This document shows, one piece after another, positions 5,515 to 5,686 of a DNA stretch of 5,686 nt. Origin of the DNA: Candidatus Omnitrophota bacterium (GTDB lineage: Bacteria; Omnitrophota; Gorgyraeia; Gygaellales; Profunditerraquicolaceae); the NCBI GenBank assembly GCA_030018895.1, contig JASEHM010000074.1, positions 1-5,686 on the forward strand, in the 5' to 3' direction. The notes below the pieces were generated by a model. It did not search any database and was not told the DNA's origin. It saw only the letters and a program-made list of their open reading frames with translations. Position 1 is the first letter of the stretch. Every line of letters begins with the position of its first letter. The position numbers were made by a program, and so were the translations under genes.

Positions 5515-5559
5515 AGACCTTCCTCTAAAGGAAGGTAATTAAGGGGTCTTTTTATTTTT
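5515..5559 (+). terminator. Probable intrinsic terminator after the XRE gene
   Basis: AGACC (5515-5519) can pair with GGTCT (5545-5549), enclosing TTCCT/AGGAA (5520-5524 with 5529-5533) and a one-sided bulge. The stem is followed by TTTTATTTTT. The inner 8-bp hairpin, ACCTTCCT and AGGAAGGT around CTAA (5517-5536), is perfect by itself but has no T-run directly after it. The position, 45 bases after the XRE stop, supports termination. Confidence 0.55.
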
Positions 5560-5608
5560 AAAAGTAGTTAATCCTTCCATGCTTTACCCTCCCCAGCAAA
5601 AAGACCCC
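5543..5608. repeat. 11-bp inverted repeat GGGGTCTTTTT / AAAAAGACCCC
   Basis: GGGGTCTTTTT (5543-5553) and AAAAAGACCCC (5598-5608) are exact reverse complements separated by 44 bases. Together they could make a two-way terminator region or mark a duplicated boundary. There is no gene in this stretch on either strand beyond very short frames. Confidence 0.45.
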
Positions 5609-5659
5609 CTCAATATCTTCGCTTGCTAAAGAGAAGAACCGCCAGGCAAAAAGCCTAAA

Positions 5660-5686
5660 CTTCCCATAAGGCTGCCTTATGGGAAG
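5660..5686. repeat. 27-bp palindrome ending at the last base of the window
   Basis: CTTCCCATAAGGC (5660-5672) and GCCTTATGGGAAG (5674-5686) are exact reverse complements around a single T. The arm ends precisely at the window edge. It may be a hairpin or terminator of a neighbouring gene, a dispersed palindromic repeat, an element end, or the place where an assembly broke. Confidence 0.75.

Noticed and set aside
5505..5560. Riboswitch or structured RNA downstream of the XRE gene
   Set aside because: The pairing is explained by a terminator stem, there is no following gene to control in the window, and no known riboswitch core was recognised.
5650..5686. Integron attC-like site at the right end (GCCTAAA followed by a hairpin)
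   Set aside because: The core should read RYYYAAC with a matching GTTRRRY; only a loose likeness is present, the palindrome is too perfect, and no second site is visible.
1..5686. CRISPR array, tRNA or rRNA genes
   Set aside because: No regularly spaced direct repeats, cloverleaf with CCA-like end, or conserved rRNA segments were seen on either strand.

Overview
The window looks like part of a bacterial mobile or accessory region, probably from an uncultured environmental lineage. The main block is AT-leaning, with dense gene packing. The primase family, its tyrosine recombinase neighbour and the PIN/small-partner pair recall genomes of Omnitrophota, Planctomycetes or deltaproteobacterial relatives. 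That assignment comes from memory of family distribution and is weak.

Layout, left to right. Bases 1-348 hold the C-terminal part of an RHS/YD-repeat protein on the minus strand. It is visibly richer in GC than the rest, lacks a proper 5' end and stops at a junction marked by a perfect 9-bp inverted repeat (308-331). Bases 367-1003 hold a two-gene toxin-antitoxin-like module on the minus strand: a PIN-domain protein followed by a 56-aa partner that overlaps it by 8 bases and is too short for many gene callers. Bases 1041-2048 encode a complete tyrosine recombinase with all catalytic residues. Bases 2142-4940 encode a 932-aa protein with a CHC2 zinc finger, a Toprim primase core, a P-loop ATPase and a C-terminal winged helix. 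Bases 4941-5133 are a dense divergent control region. Bases 5134-5469 encode an XRE-type helix-turn-helix regulator on the plus strand, followed by a probable terminator. The final ~125 bases have no gene but end in a 27-bp palindrome that reaches the last base.

How the parts may work together (inference). The XRE protein probably controls the divergent promoters from the palindromic operator at 5019-5037 and related half-sites. The leftward transcript makes the primase-ATPase and then the recombinase, which would let a small element start its own DNA synthesis and integrate or excise. The PIN module, placed directly downstream, could stabilise it. This regulator / primase-ATPase / recombinase / toxin-antitoxin set is the best candidate for a poorly described system here. 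The control region is unusually structured: a 32-bp imperfect palindrome, a palindromic operator with repeated half-sites, and a 13-bp hairpin that hides the regulator's ribosome binding site.
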